64,000 nt of DNA from Neobacillus pocheonensis (GCA_023702235.1 JAMQCR010000001.1:1178001-1242000), one strand, 5' to 3'. Positions 28,452-38,430 are shown, counted from the stretch's first letter. The notes: a model not told the origin generated them from the letters alone. Made by a program: numbers and translations.

Positions 28452-29261
28452 ATGCAATATCTTTTTGGAATCATTATTTTATTCGTTTTTATCATTATTT
28501 TTCATCAGGCACATAAGAATACAAGAAAAGTAGCCGTTAATACCATCAAAGTCTCTCACTCAAAATTATCGCATAAGCATTTAAATATTCTTCATCTTTC
28601 GGATCTTCATCTTGAAAATATTTCTATCTCACCAGAAAAGCTATTACAATCTGTTTTAGGTCAACCGATAGACCTGATTGCTTTAACTGGAGACTTCCTA
28701 GACCGTAAAAGAAGCATTCCAAAACTCATTCCCTATTTAAATGCGCTAGTCAGCTTACAACCAAGACTAGGCATTTACGCTGTCTTTGGAAATCATGATT
28801 ACTTCCTTAAAGAGGAACAGTTTGAAAAATTGAAAAAAACATTAGAGGATCACGGGTGTGTCACCCTTCAAAATCGGAATCTATCTTTAAATGTCGATGG
28901 TGAAATCCTTAATATCATTGGGATTGACGATTTCCACTCACATCATAGCGATATTAAAAAGTCCTATCAAGATTTGCCAAAAGGATATAATCTAGTGTTA
29001 ACACATGACCCAAATGTTGTTTTAAATATGAAAGACTACCCATATGATTACCTTTTATCAGGTCATTTTCATGGCGGGCAAATCCACTATCCGAAGCCAT
29101 ATCATTTGCGAAAGATGGGGAAACTTGTTCGCATGAATATTGTTAAAGGTTTACACTATCATGATGGAAAGCCTTTTTATATTAGTGAAGGTCTTGGTCA
29201 AACAGGTGTAAATATTAGAATTGGAAGTCGCCCAGAAATAACGTTTCATCAAATTTCTTAG
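28452..29261 (+). CDS. Membrane-anchored metallophosphoesterase (YkuE/YaeI-like)
   Basis: A 269-residue protein with one N-terminal membrane segment (residues 2-19) and a calcineurin-like phosphoesterase domain: LHLSDLHLE, LTGDFLDRK, FGNHDYF, LTHDPN and SGHFHGGQIHYP supply the two-metal site. Family members act on nucleotides or lipid A-like substrates. ATG 28452 was chosen over the GTG at 28437, as GGGAGGGG lies between them. Confidence 0.85.
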   Translation: MQYLFGIIILFVFIIIFHQAHKNTRKVAVNTIKVSHSKLSHKHLNILHLSDLHLENISISPEKLLQSVLGQPIDLIALTGDFLDRKRSIPKLIPYLNALVSLQPRLGIYAVFGNHDYFLKEEQFEKLKKTLEDHGCVTLQNRNLSLNVDGEILNIIGIDDFHSHHSDIKKSYQDLPKGYNLVLTHDPNVVLNMKDYPYDYLLSGHFHGGQIHYPKPYHLRKMGKLVRMNIVKGLHYHDGKPFYISEGLGQTGVNIRIGSRPEITFHQIS

Positions 29262-29262
29262 C

Positions 29263-29289
29263 AGCCAGGGAGTAAATTCCTGGCTTTTT
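29263..29289 (+). terminator. Intrinsic terminator
   Basis: AGCCAGG and CCTGGCT with nine-base loop, then five T's. Confidence 0.8.
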
Positions 29290-29391
29290 AACATTTTCAA
29301 AATTCTTTTTCATATCCTGACATTACCAAAGTAAAAAAGGAAAAATTTCATCATCCTATGGAGGAAGGTTTGAAAAAGGAGTGTAGGCACT

Positions 29392-29964
29392 ATGCGTTTA
29401 CGCCTAACAATTTTATGGTTGTGGAAATTAATTGATCCGATATTTTATTTATTTTCCCGTTTACATTACATTAGGGAGGAAAATAGGGAAAAGTCCGTAT
29501 TTCGAGTTCGTGTCACAAAATATAAAGGGCAAAACTTAATTCTTTCGGACGGAACAAGGATTTGTAAGAATGACCTACTGCTAAAAATTCATTTGCACAA
29601 TGTGCGGTTATTGAATGAATATGTAAAAATAAAAAATGATCTCAATCGGGCAAGGCTAATTTATAAATTGGTACTCACGTCAATGCCTTCATTAGCCTAT
29701 TATTTGAAAGTCCATCCTGAAGAGTGCCATATAAAAGGAATCATTGGGATTACGACCATTAATAAGGGTGTAAAACCCTTAGGGTTTGAATGTTTTGCAC
29801 CCACCAATCTATTTTACAAAAAGGTAAAAAAGATTGGTCAGCTTCCGATATTCTTACTATCGAGCTCATCTCTTAGGGATTTTAAAAAAAATAGGTTAAA
29901 TTATTTATTCATGTCAAAAGAAAAACTTTACGACAGATACTTCCAGAAGTATGCCAGCAAATAA
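29392..29964 (+). CDS. YkoP-like protein
   Basis: A 190-residue protein (DPIFYLFSRLHYIREENREK, GTRICKNDLLLKIHLHNVRL, later GIIGITTINKGVKPLGFECF) resembling B. subtilis YkoP as I recall it; the DLLxKxHxHN core is the main cue. Known members lie beside polysaccharide deacetylase or glycosyltransferase genes, which is not the case here. No function assigned. Confidence 0.65.
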   Translation: MRLRLTILWLWKLIDPIFYLFSRLHYIREENREKSVFRVRVTKYKGQNLILSDGTRICKNDLLLKIHLHNVRLLNEYVKIKNDLNRARLIYKLVLTSMPSLAYYLKVHPEECHIKGIIGITTINKGVKPLGFECFAPTNLFYKKVKKIGQLPIFLLSSSSLRDFKKNRLNYLFMSKEKLYDRYFQKYASK

Positions 29965-30071
29965 CAGTTGATGTGTGGTTTCCCAATTATAATCTACCTT
30001 TAGAATGCACAAATTAAGTGAATGGAAGGGGTAAAACCTTTTTCCATTATATGTTGAAGGGGTGCAAAGAG

Positions 30072-30335
30072 ATGAGAGATATGAGAAAATCGTTTTTCAG
30101 ATTGTTTGGGCAGAAACGCAAGAATAGAGGGACGATGTGGGCATCACTCATTGGTATTGGTTTAAGCGCAGCTGTTTTTGGGATAACAAGAGGAAAGCGA
30201 ACCGTAAATGCACTTCCTTTACAAAACCTAGCAAAGAACTTTTCGACAAAAACCGATCTCAATTTGATGAACAATGCAGCATTAACTGAGTTCTCAGAAG
30301 AATTATTATCAAGTGCATTAAAAAATAAAAAATAA
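30072..30335 (+). CDS. DUF3918-like small membrane protein
   Basis: An 87-residue protein with a basic start (MRDMRKSFFRLFGQKRKNRG) and a single membrane segment (MWASLIGIGLSAAVFGITRG), then a polar helical tail. It resembles DUF3918/YrzQ proteins by memory. I chose ATG 30072, eight bases after AAGGGGTG; upstream in-frame ATG 30018 would add 18 residues. Confidence 0.6.
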   Translation: MRDMRKSFFRLFGQKRKNRGTMWASLIGIGLSAAVFGITRGKRTVNALPLQNLAKNFSTKTDLNLMNNAALTEFSEELLSSALKNKK

Positions 30336-30338
30336 ATG

Positions 30339-30365
30339 AAAAAGTCCGCTATCTGCGGACTTTTT
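30339..30365. terminator. Intrinsic terminator, bidirectional
   Basis: AAAAAGTCCGC, TATCT loop, GCGGACTTTTT; placed between convergent genes. Confidence 0.9.
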
Positions 30366-31255
30366 CAATAGGAAGGATTGGGTACTTTTCGCGGTGTGAA
30401 TTCGATAACATCTGATGAATAGAGCTTAATGATCAATAAATGTCCTAACGTTTTTGCTTGTATCAATACCGGTTGATTATACTTGTTTTTAAATACAAAA
30501 TCCGGCCCATACCAACTAACCGTAGCGTCACGGCCAGGTGGTATATAAGGTACTTCTCTGCTATGAGAAAAACGTTGAACGATTTGTAAACCAGCATTAT
30601 CAACAGCATTAAAAAGGGTAGATGACACTTGGCAAATTCCACCACCGATATCTTCAGCGTATTCACCTCTAACGATAACTTTTGCACGTAAATATCCCTT
30701 CGCCACTGTTCTTTTTCCAACAACCCGATTAAAGGAAAACGTCTCTCCAGGAAAGACAACATAATTATTTATCGCTTTTGTGGCGAGCTGAATATTAGTT
30801 GTTCGTTTTTTATTTTGAGAATTAAAAGAGGTTATATAACGACCAATCCTCTTACTTCGAATATTGCCGAGTAATTCACTATCCACCTTGGGATAAACCG
30901 AAAGCATAGGAACCTCCATTTTTACCGTTCTATGTCCAAAATAATAGGCATAAAATTGTTCCGTAAAAGCCTGGCGATAGAGTCGAGTACCGACACGCTC
31001 CGGAATAATATTTCCATACTGGTCCAGCGTGGCATTCTCAGGTTCAATAGATATTTCTTTTTCCAAGTTATCCAAAAATTGATTATATTTATGGATATTC
31101 AAAATGGGTAAGCCAGGGTAAGGAAATGAAAAAGCTGAACGATCGATAATAGAAACTGATTGTCCATCTTTTGTTATGTATAAGCTGTTGGGAGCAGGAT
31201 TCACTTGCTGATACAATAGCATGAATCCAACTATCCCCGAATATATGATGTTCAT
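30365..31255 (-). CDS. VanW family protein
   Basis: A 296-residue protein with a short N-terminal hydrophobic segment and a C-terminal VanW domain (FPGETFSFNRVVGKRTVAKG, then GGGICQVSSTLFNAVDNAGL and DATVSWYGPDFVFKNKY). It is likely exported and acts on or near the cell wall; precise role in the family is unknown. GAGGTGG lies before the ATG. Confidence 0.85.
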   Translation of the reverse strand: MNIIYSGIVGFMLLYQQVNPAPNSLYITKDGQSVSIIDRSAFSFPYPGLPILNIHKYNQFLDNLEKEISIEPENATLDQYGNIIPERVGTRLYRQAFTEQFYAYYFGHRTVKMEVPMLSVYPKVDSELLGNIRSKRIGRYITSFNSQNKKRTTNIQLATKAINNYVVFPGETFSFNRVVGKRTVAKGYLRAKVIVRGEYAEDIGGGICQVSSTLFNAVDNAGLQIVQRFSHSREVPYIPPGRDATVSWYGPDFVFKNKYNQPVLIQAKTLGHLLIIKLYSSDVIEFTPRKVPNPSY

Positions 31256-31529
31256 AAAACCACCTCATTTTAATATGACTTGAAACTTGCCATTTCATGT
31301 AAAAATAGGTGAAGTAAAAGTTAAAAATTTCTATAATAAATCTCCAAATGAATTTTTATCTACTGGAATTGCCGATCCACCCTGAATTAATAAGCCTACT
31401 TGAAACTTTTGTTTTATTTCTTTTTGAAAAATAATGAAAAAAATGTTGAAAAATAGTATAGTAGCAGTAGATAATCCATTTATAGCGAAGAGCTAGCCGT
31501 TTTATATCATTTACATAGAGGTGCCTATC

Positions 31530-31724
31530 ATGTCTGAAAATGAACGAATACAATTAAATGTGAGAGTAACCAAGGAAATAAGCGAGAAATTAGATGAAAT
31601 TGTCGATTATTATCAGGAAAATATGAAATTCGGCAGAGTGTATAAAGGTGATGTTTTAACCGATATTATTGAAAAGTCATATGAGATAATGAACAAACAA
31701 AAGGTTATGAACAAAAGATTCTAA
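31530..31724 (+). CDS. Small ribbon-helix-helix-like protein
   Basis: A 64-residue protein whose start (ERIQLNVRVTKEISEKLDEI) has the strand-helix pattern of ribbon-helix-helix DNA-binding proteins, then a second helix (YKGDVLTDIIEKSYEIMNKQ). ATG 31530 was chosen with GAGGTG six bases upstream. No toxin gene or target is adjacent, so it is more likely a lone regulator. Confidence 0.6.
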   Translation: MSENERIQLNVRVTKEISEKLDEIVDYYQENMKFGRVYKGDVLTDIIEKSYEIMNKQKVMNKRF

Positions 31725-31877
31725 TAAAGCTTCGGCATGAAAATGAGACCCTTGGGTGCATAGAATAATCCCTTCTCCGTTTACAAAAAAGATTCGTTCA
31801 TCTCTTTCGGATTTGTTAGAATATTTAGAAAAGGGTTTGAATATCTAAATTTTGTGAGTATAATAGAAATTATAACA

Positions 31878-31893
31878 TACTAACTGGTTAGTA
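31878..31893. promoter_or_regulatory. Dyad operator upstream of acyl-CoA dehydrogenase
   Basis: TACTAACTGGTTAGTA is a 7-2-7 dyad directly before the ribosome site. A near-identical dyad lies before the thioesterase gene at 35696. Probable target of the TetR regulator at 35077; binding is inferred. Confidence 0.65.
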
Positions 31894-31912
31894 GGTGAGA
31901 GGAGTGGAAAGT

Positions 31913-33121
31913 TTGGATTTTTCATATTCTAAAAAAGTTAAAGATTTACAAGAGCAGGTAACTGCCTTCATGGAATCCTATGTCTACCCGAACGAGAAAG
32001 TGTATGAGCAACAATTAAATGTGCAAGAAAGCCGTTGGAGTACGGTCCCCTCCATTATGGAGGAACTTAAAGAAAAAGCTAAAGCTGCCGGTCTCTGGAA
32101 CTTATTTCTACCGGAAAGTGAATACGGTGCAGGACTAACGAACATGGAGTATGCTCCATTATGTGAAATTATGGGAAGATCCCTTATTGGACCTGAGGTT
32201 TTTAACTGCAGTGCCCCCGATACCGGTAATATGGAAGTAATCGTCCGTTACGGCAACGAAAAACACAAGGAAGAGTGGTTAAAGCCATTGTTAGCAGGCG
32301 AAATTCGTTCATGCTTTTCGATGACTGAAGCTGCTGTTGCTTCTGCGGATGCGACCAATATTGAAGCAAGAATTGAAAGAGATGGCGATGAATATGTTAT
32401 TAATGGACGTAAATGGTGGTCATCTGGTGCTGGAGACCCTCGTTGTCAGATTGCCATTGTGATGGGTAAAACCGACATAAATGCCAACCGTCATGAACAA
32501 CAATCGATGATTCTTGTTCCTCTTGAAACTCCAGGGGTAAAGATTGAACGAATGCTGCCAGTATTTGGTTATGATCATGCGCCACACGGACACGGGGAAA
32601 TTACTTATGAAAATGTTCGTGTTCCTGCTGAAAATATCCTCTGGGGTGAAGGAAAAGGGTTTGCGATTGCCCAGGGCAGGTTGGGACCTGGCAGAATCCA
32701 TCATTGCATGAGATTAATTGGAGCAGCAGAGAGGGCACTTGAACTATTATGTAAGCGTGTTCAAGATCGTGTTGCTTTCGGGAAACCATTATCCCGTCAA
32801 GGAGTCATTCAGGAGTGGATAGCCGATTCAAGAATTGAAATCGAACAAGCAAGACTTCTTACTTTAAAAGCTGCCTATATGATGGATTCGGTTGGGAATA
32901 AAGAGGCGAAAACAGAGATTGCTATGATTAAAGTAGTTGCGCCTTCAATGGCATTACGAGTGCTTGATCGAGCTATTCAAGCCTTTGGCGGTGCAGGTGT
33001 TTCAAACGACTTTCCACTGGCAGCTCAATGGGCGAATGCTAGAACCTTAAAACTTGCAGACGGACCAGATGAAGTCCATCGTGCCCAGCTTGCAAGGCTT
33101 GAATTAAAAAAATATCAATAA
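31913..33121 (+). CDS. Acyl-CoA dehydrogenase family protein
   Basis: A 402-residue FAD enzyme of the acyl-CoA dehydrogenase superfamily, catalysing alpha-beta desaturation of an acyl-CoA. FAD/substrate signatures are [20 protein letters not shown] and, near the end, [20 protein letters not shown], with a C-terminal [15 protein letters not shown]. The length and sequence style match the ACAD10/11-like group, consistent with the APH-type kinase in this cluster. I chose the TTG at 31913 (GAGAGGAG eight bases upstream). Confidence 0.88.
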   Translation: MDFSYSKKVKDLQEQVTAFMESYVYPNEKVYEQQLNVQESRWSTVPSIMEELKEKAKAAGLWNLFLPESEYGAGLTNMEYAPLCEIMGRSLIGPEVFNCSAPDTGNMEVIVRYGNEKHKEEWLKPLLAGEIRSCFSMTEAAVASADATNIEARIERDGDEYVINGRKWWSSGAGDPRCQIAIVMGKTDINANRHEQQSMILVPLETPGVKIERMLPVFGYDHAPHGHGEITYENVRVPAENILWGEGKGFAIAQGRLGPGRIHHCMRLIGAAERALELLCKRVQDRVAFGKPLSRQGVIQEWIADSRIEIEQARLLTLKAAYMMDSVGNKEAKTEIAMIKVVAPSMALRVLDRAIQAFGGAGVSNDFPLAAQWANARTLKLADGPDEVHRAQLARLELKKYQ

Positions 33122-33172
33122 CAATCGTTATTTATTAGTTGAACTAGACATGGTTAAAGGGCTGGGAGAGCA

Positions 33173-33279
33173 ATGAGATTGAAAGGAAAAACAGCGATAG
33201 TCACAGGCGGAGGTGGCGGTATTGGGCCTTTATTACAGGAGCGACGCTTTCGGTAGACGGCGGCGGGCTCTCATTTTAA
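33173..33279 (+). pseudogene. Collapsed short-chain dehydrogenase remnant
   Basis: The ORF opens with a classical SDR N-terminus (MRLKGKTAIVTGGGGGIG, the NAD-binding glycine motif) after a GGGAGAG site. Within about ten codons, in another frame, comes a classical SDR C-terminus (AFITGATLSVDGGGLSF and stop). About 200 internal codons are missing, including the Ser-Tyr-Lys site. A short GGGC at the junction could be the deletion join. Probably the hydroxyacyl-CoA dehydrogenase step of the cluster, now lost or lost in assembly. Confidence 0.75.
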
Positions 33280-33349
33280 TTTTAAAAACAAGTTGATAAT
33301 GGCATTCATAACCTTTGAAAAATAAAATATACCATTTGGAGGGAAGCCC

Positions 33350-34961
33350 ATGAGTGAAAAGAAAGTCTGGTTATTCCATTATCCCGACAACATCTCTAAG
33401 ACAGTCACTATTCCGGAGATTCCAATAGGGCAAATACTTCAAGACACTGCGGCAAAATATCCTACTAAAAATGCCCTATCCTTTTATGGTAAAAAGTTTA
33501 GCTACGACCAATTACAGTCATCGGCTCGTACATTTGCTTCAGCGCTGCAACAAAATCAAGTCCAAAAAGGGGACCGTGTGGCCATCATGCTCCCCAATTG
33601 TCCACAATATGTCATCTCTTATTACGGAATTTTAACGGTTGGAGCGATTGTGACACAGGTGAACCCGATGTCTGTTGAACGTGAAATTGAATATATCTTA
33701 AAGGATTCCGGTGCAGAAACATTGGTGGTCCTTGATGCCTTCTATCCTAAAGTAAAAAGTGTCCAAAAACACACCAATTTGAAAAACATGATTGTTGTTA
33801 GTTTACAGCCATCAGGACATGAGTTCTCTCCAGACAGGAGCTTTGAGGTTTTTCTTACAGAAAGCAGTGGGATTGTTCTCCCAATTTCGATTGATTCACA
33901 GCATGATGTCGCAGTTCTCCAATATACCGGTGGTACAACAGGGCGTTCCAAAGGGGCAATGTTGACACATCGAAATCTGTTAGCAAATGTGATTCAAGCA
34001 TATGAGTTTTTTAAACATGAAATTGATATTGGCGAGGAACGTTATTTAACTGTCATTCCTCTCTTCCATGTTTTCGGAATGACATCCTGTATGAACCTTT
34101 CAATTTTCACGGCTGCTGAAAACATCATGCTTCCTCGCTTTGAACTAGAGGAAGTGTTAAATACAATAAAAAATGAACAGCCGACTGTATTTCCAGGAGT
34201 GCCGACCATGTATGTAGCGATGTCCAATCACCCTCGGGCAGAGGAATATGGCATTGACAGTATTGAAATATGCAATAGCGGCAGTGCACCAATGCCGGTT
34301 GAGTTGCTGAAAGAATTTGAAGGAAAAACTGGCTCGAAAATATTAGAAGGATATGGATTGTCTGAAACATCCCCGACGACACACTGCAACCCTATGTTTG
34401 CAGAAAGAAAACCGGGTAGTGTTGGAATTGGTGTACCATCCACTGAATATAAAATTGTTGATATCGAAACAGGCACACAAGAAGTGCCTGTCGGACAGTT
34501 GGGCGAAGTCATCATAAAAAGGCCCTCAAGTAATGAAGGGTTATTGGAACATGCCTGAAGAAACCGCCAATGCCCTGCGAGACGGATGGCTTTATACAGG
34601 GGATATCGCACGAGTGGATGAAGATGGTTATCTCTATATCATTGATCGTAAGAAAGACATGATTATTGCCAGTGGTTTCAATATCTATCCCCGGGATATT
34701 GAAGAAGTAATCTATGAGCATCCTGCTGTTCAAGAAACGGTTGTTATTGGTGTTCCTGATAAGTACAGAGGAGAAGAGGTGAAGGCGATCATTGTCCTAA
34801 AAACAGATAAAACGGCAACCAGGGAAGAGATAATCCAATATTGCAGGAAGAACATGGCGGCCTATAAGGTTCCAAGGATTGTCGAATTCCGCGACCAATT
34901 ACCGAAAACAAGTGTTGGGAAAATTCTTCGCCGCTCATTAAGAGAAGAAGCATTAAACTAA
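33350..34961 (+). pseudogene. Long-chain fatty acid-CoA ligase with 1-base insertion
   Basis: An AMP-forming acyl-CoA synthetase of about 537 residues. The first frame carries the P-loop motif YTGGTTGRSKGAMLTHRN, the GYGLSETSPTT motif and ends early at 34558. The remainder continues in a frame to 34961 with [36 protein letters not shown] and the catalytic lysine in [12 protein letters not shown]. Removing one A from the A5 run at 34516-34520 joins them as [13 protein letters not shown]. It would activate fatty acids for this catabolic cluster. Confidence 0.88.
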
Positions 34962-35076
34962 TTCTAGAGTGCCCGAAAATGAAAATGAAAAGCTTCTTTG
35001 ACTGTGCATAAAGGAGAGAAAGTGAATATGGTATAATTTTCAATAGACATTTTTTACAGATTGTGAGGACAGAAAA

Positions 35077-35643
35077 GTGAAAGAAAAAATTACAGAAGCA
35101 AGCATCCAATTATTTGAAAAGAATGGATTTAGCGAAACTTCGATTCAGGACATCGTTGATTCAATTGGAGTAACAAAGGGTACCTTCTATTATTACTTTT
35201 CAAGTAAAGAAGAACTGTTGATGGATATTCATCTTAGCTACATTGATGAACTGCTTGTTCATCAGAACCGGATTTTAAAGGATGAATCGAGGACGTATAA
35301 GGAAAAATTATTTGATATTGTAAATTTGCTGATTTCTGATATAAAAAGCCGTGGTGCTGTAGCAAAAATTTTTTTCAGAGAAATGAAAAATTTAAATGAA
35401 AAACGTACAGCTTTGATCATTCCGAAAAGAGATCAATTTCGTTTTAATATCCAAGAGTTAATTGAAGTGGGTATGGATAGTGGCGAATTCCGTCCTGATT
35501 TAAATGCTTCCATTATTGCTTTCGGTATTCTAGGGATTACCAATTGGAGTTACAATTGGTTTAATCCAAAAGGAAGCTGCTCTGATCAAGAAGTAGCAGA
35601 GATTTTTGTCGAAATGATTTTAAAGGGAATTCAAGTAAATTGA
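35077..35643 (+). CDS. TetR family regulator of the acyl-CoA cluster
   Basis: A 188-residue TetR protein with N-terminal HTH (IQDIVDSIGVTKGTFYYYFS near residues 24-43) and a YsiA/FadR-like C-terminal ligand domain. The GTG start follows GAGGAC. It lies between the ligase and the thioesterase genes, and two matching dyads in front of cluster genes are candidate operators. A CoA thioester is the likely inducer, by analogy with Bacillus FadR. Confidence 0.85.
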   Translation: MKEKITEASIQLFEKNGFSETSIQDIVDSIGVTKGTFYYYFSSKEELLMDIHLSYIDELLVHQNRILKDESRTYKEKLFDIVNLLISDIKSRGAVAKIFFREMKNLNEKRTALIIPKRDQFRFNIQELIEVGMDSGEFRPDLNASIIAFGILGITNWSYNWFNPKGSCSDQEVAEIFVEMILKGIQVN

Positions 35644-35695
35644 CGAAAATGTTTCAGAGGGTTTTTATCTAAAAGCCCTCTTCTAAAAATCAACA

Positions 35696-35711
35696 TACTA
35701 ACCGGTTGGTA
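35696..35711. promoter_or_regulatory. Dyad operator upstream of thioesterase
   Basis: TACTAACCGGTTGGTA, differing from the dyad at 31878 in only two positions, with the same AACA before it. Confidence 0.65.
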
Positions 35712-35726
35712 CTGAGGTGAAAAAAT

Positions 35727-36131
35727 ATGATGCACGAAATACAGGTAGATGTCCGTTTCAGTGAAACAGATGCACTCGGTCATGTAAAAAACACAAGTTA
35801 TTTTATTTACCTTGAAGAGGCAAGGATCCGTTTTATTGAGGCTTTAGGAATCTCCATGGACGTTCAGCAATGGAATTTTATTTTAGCATCCACCAAGTGT
35901 GATTTTGTCAGCCAAGGTTATTTTAATCAAAGATTATTAATTAAAACATGGGTGTCAAAAATCGGGACAAAAAGTTTTCAGCTGGAGCATGAAATAGGCT
36001 GTGCCCATACAGGAGAAGTCATTGCAAAGGCAAATGCCGTAATGGTGTATTTTGATTTTGAAAAGCAAGCTAGTGAACCTGTTCCAGAATTGTTAAGAGA
36101 AGGGTTAAATCACTACCTGGTAGGATTATAA
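35727..36131 (+). CDS. Hotdog-fold acyl-CoA thioesterase
   Basis: A 134-residue 4-hydroxybenzoyl-CoA thioesterase/YbgC-type protein. The family motif is VRFSETDALGHVKNTSYFIY with the catalytic Asp in ETDALGHV, followed by the long central helix EEARIRFIEALG. It hydrolyses acyl-CoA esters. GAGGTGA is placed before the double ATG. Confidence 0.85.
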   Translation: MMHEIQVDVRFSETDALGHVKNTSYFIYLEEARIRFIEALGISMDVQQWNFILASTKCDFVSQGYFNQRLLIKTWVSKIGTKSFQLEHEIGCAHTGEVIAKANAVMVYFDFEKQASEPVPELLREGLNHYLVGL

Positions 36132-36186
36132 GTTGATTCGCTTGTCTTGAGAAATCTGAATTTTACAAATTAGCGGGAGGGTAATT

Positions 36187-37256
36187 ATGCCTTATCAATG
36201 GAGTAAAGATACAATCCCGATGAGAAAAGGCGAAGAATTGAACCTTACTATTCTTGAAAAATTTTTACGGGAAAACATTGAGAGTCTACCGGGTAGTCCT
36301 CTTGAAATCCTTCAATTTTCCACGGGGCATCGAATTTAACCTATCAATTAAGAATAGGAGATTGGGAAGCGGTATTAAGGCGTCCACCTTTAGGCCCGGT
36401 TGCACCAAAAGCTCATGATATGGAGCGGGAATTTAGAATCCTTTCTGAACTACATCCAATCTTTACTGTTGCGCCAAAGCCACTGCTTTTTTCAAATCAG
36501 CCTAAAGTAGTAGGCAGTCCATTTTTCATAATGGAAAGGAAAAACGGGCTAGTTCTCGATACCTCTTTTCCTATTGGAATAAAGGTGACAAATGAACTTT
36601 GTCATCAGATTTCTGAAATAATGGTTGAAAAGCTTGTTGAGCTGCATTCTATCGAGTATAAAAAGACTGGTCTCACTGTATTGAGTAAGCCTGATGGTTT
36701 TATGGAGAGGCAAGTCCATGGCTGGATTGGCAGGTATGAACGAGCCAAGACTGAAGAAATCGAGGTAGCTGCTTCCTTACAAAAATGGCTTGTAGACCAT
36801 ATTCCAAACCACCACGAGGTAACGATTATTCATTACGATTATAAGTTAAATAATGCGATGTTTAACGAAAATTTCACTGAATTGACCGGGTTATTTGATT
36901 GGGAAATGACAACAGTTGGAGACCCGCTTGCAGACCTTGGTGTTGCGATGAGTTATTGGAACCAGGCTGATGATTCTGAGCTTTTGCGAAAGGGGTTTGG
37001 CAAAGACCCAGTAACGGCCATTTATGATGGTTTCATGACAAGGGAGCAATTTATAGAGCTTTACGCAAAAAAGAGCGGACGTGATGTAAGCCATTTCAAT
37101 TTCTATTTAACGTTTGCTTATTTTAAACTCGCAGTCATTTGCCAACAAATCTATTACCGCTATAAAAAGGGGCAAACCCAAGATTTGCGATTTGCCAACT
37201 TTGACCATTTTGTAAAAAACTTAATCCAACATGCAGCCAGAGTTGCTTATAAATGA
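36187..37256 (+). pseudogene. APH/ACAD10-type kinase-like phosphotransferase with 1-base deletion
   Basis: The start ATG 36187 (GGGAGGG upstream) opens a frame that ends after 50 codons; the rest is open from 36420. Adding one G to the G4 run at 36324-36327 joins them as QFSTGASNLTYQLRIGDWEA, the ATP-binding loop of the family. The brenda motif HYDYKLNNAMFN and the metal motif TGLFDWEMTTVGDPLADLGV are intact. Such proteins associate with ACAD10/11-type dehydrogenases, where they phosphorylate hydroxyacyl groups. About 356 residues when repaired. Confidence 0.86.
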
Positions 37257-37319
37257 TTGAAAAGAATTGAATGGACAGGAAACACACTTAGCAAAATTTA
37301 TTTAAAAGGGGCGGGATGG

Positions 37320-37394
37320 ATGAGATTTCCCAAAACAGCTCCAAATGAAGCCTCTTATATGACGGTATCTGATTTGTTGGTAGATAGAGGCTGA
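37320..37394 (+). pseudogene. Possible N-terminal remnant of an AMP-dependent ligase
   Basis: A 24-codon ORF (MRFPKTAPNEASYMTVSDLL) follows an AGGGGCGGG site. A second frame just after (DECVTIGSMDERL) reads like the next part of an acyl-CoA synthetase N-terminus. It ends where the leader of the hydratase gene begins. I infer a deleted ligase gene, but the fragment is short. Confidence 0.3.
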
Positions 37395-37477
37395 CTTATT
37401 AAATGATGAATGTGTGACAATAGGTAGTATGGATGAGAGATTATAAGATGACTAAGATGATAGAAGGGAAGATTACG

Positions 37478-38257
37478 ATGACTCAAGAACATTTATTAAT
37501 CGAAAAATTGGGACCTGTATTATCTTTAACATTAAATCGACCAGGAAGCTTAAATGCGTTTAGCCCGGAAATGGTTTTAGGATTAACATCAGCGATTAAA
37601 GAGGCGCAGCACGACTCAGATATTAAAGTCATTGTCTTATCGGGATCTGGTCGGGCATTTAGTGCCGGCGGCGATGTTAAAACAATGGGGCAGGCGAATG
37701 GTGTTCAAGTGTATGAACATATCGGCAGACTCAATGAACTGATTTTAACCATGAAAGCGACTGAGAAGCCTATCATCGCTGCGGTACATGGCTTTGCTGC
37801 CGGTGCAGGGTTTAACCTGGTATTAGCCTGTGATTTAATCGTTGCAGCAGAGGATAGTAAGTATGCTCTTAGTTTTTCAAAGGTAGGTTTAGTTTCTGAT
37901 GGTGGCGGTTCCTATCTACTCCCGAGACTAATAGGACCATATTTGGCAAAGCAATTCTTCTTTACCGCGGAGCCAATTCCAGCCGAACGGCTTTATCAGC
38001 TTGGTGTCCTCAATTTCCTTTTTCCATTGGAAGATCTCCAGGAAGAAACCACCAAATTGGCATTGGAACTGGCGCAAGGTCCTGGCAAGGCATTCGGAAT
38101 GCAGAAGAAATTAATAGACCATTCGTTCACAGCCACGCTAGAAGAAATTCTCGAACAAGAACGGTTCACCCAGACATTAATGGTGCAAACCGAGGATCAT
38201 CTTGAAGGCGTTACAGCATTTAAAGAAAAGAGAAAACCAGTTTATAAAGGAAAATAG
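37478..38257 (+). CDS. Enoyl-CoA hydratase/isomerase family protein
   Basis: A 259-residue crotonase-fold enzyme. The CoA oxyanion-hole regions are SGSGRAFSAGGDVKTMG and AAVHGFAAGAGFNLVLACDL, and SKVGLVSDGGGSYLLPRLIG follows. One of the two classical catalytic glutamates is replaced by Asp (SDGG), which fits PaaG-like isomerases as well. I chose ATG 37478 with AAGGGAAG upstream; the longer frame includes two weak starts. Confidence 0.85.
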   Translation: MTQEHLLIEKLGPVLSLTLNRPGSLNAFSPEMVLGLTSAIKEAQHDSDIKVIVLSGSGRAFSAGGDVKTMGQANGVQVYEHIGRLNELILTMKATEKPIIAAVHGFAAGAGFNLVLACDLIVAAEDSKYALSFSKVGLVSDGGGSYLLPRLIGPYLAKQFFFTAEPIPAERLYQLGVLNFLFPLEDLQEETTKLALELAQGPGKAFGMQKKLIDHSFTATLEEILEQERFTQTLMVQTEDHLEGVTAFKEKRKPVYKGK

Positions 38258-38298
38258 GAATGTATAGTCCAAATTAAATCGTGTGTTGGAGAACTATC

Positions 38299-38430
38299 AT
38301 CTTAGGTCATATCTTTTTAAATATCCTGCCAACCTTACGCGATTCCGGTATTTCCGAAAATCGACTAGACAAAATGCTAGGCGGTAATGTAGAAGCATTG
38401 TTTGCTGGAGCTGCAACAAAAGTATTATAA
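38299..38430 (+). pseudogene. C-terminal remnant of a phosphotriesterase-like amidohydrolase
   Basis: A 43-codon open stretch reads GHIFLNILPTLRDSGISENR LDKMLGGNVEALF, which fits the end of phosphotriesterase-family proteins (HIFxxxLPxLRxxGxSxxxIxxMLxxNPxxLF). No start or upstream part is present; an in-frame break precedes it. It is most likely the leftover of a deletion. Confidence 0.45.

Noticed and set aside
30463..30762. 99-codon frame antisense-shifted within the VanW gene
   Set aside because: Same strand but other frame of a clear VanW protein, with no ribosome site.
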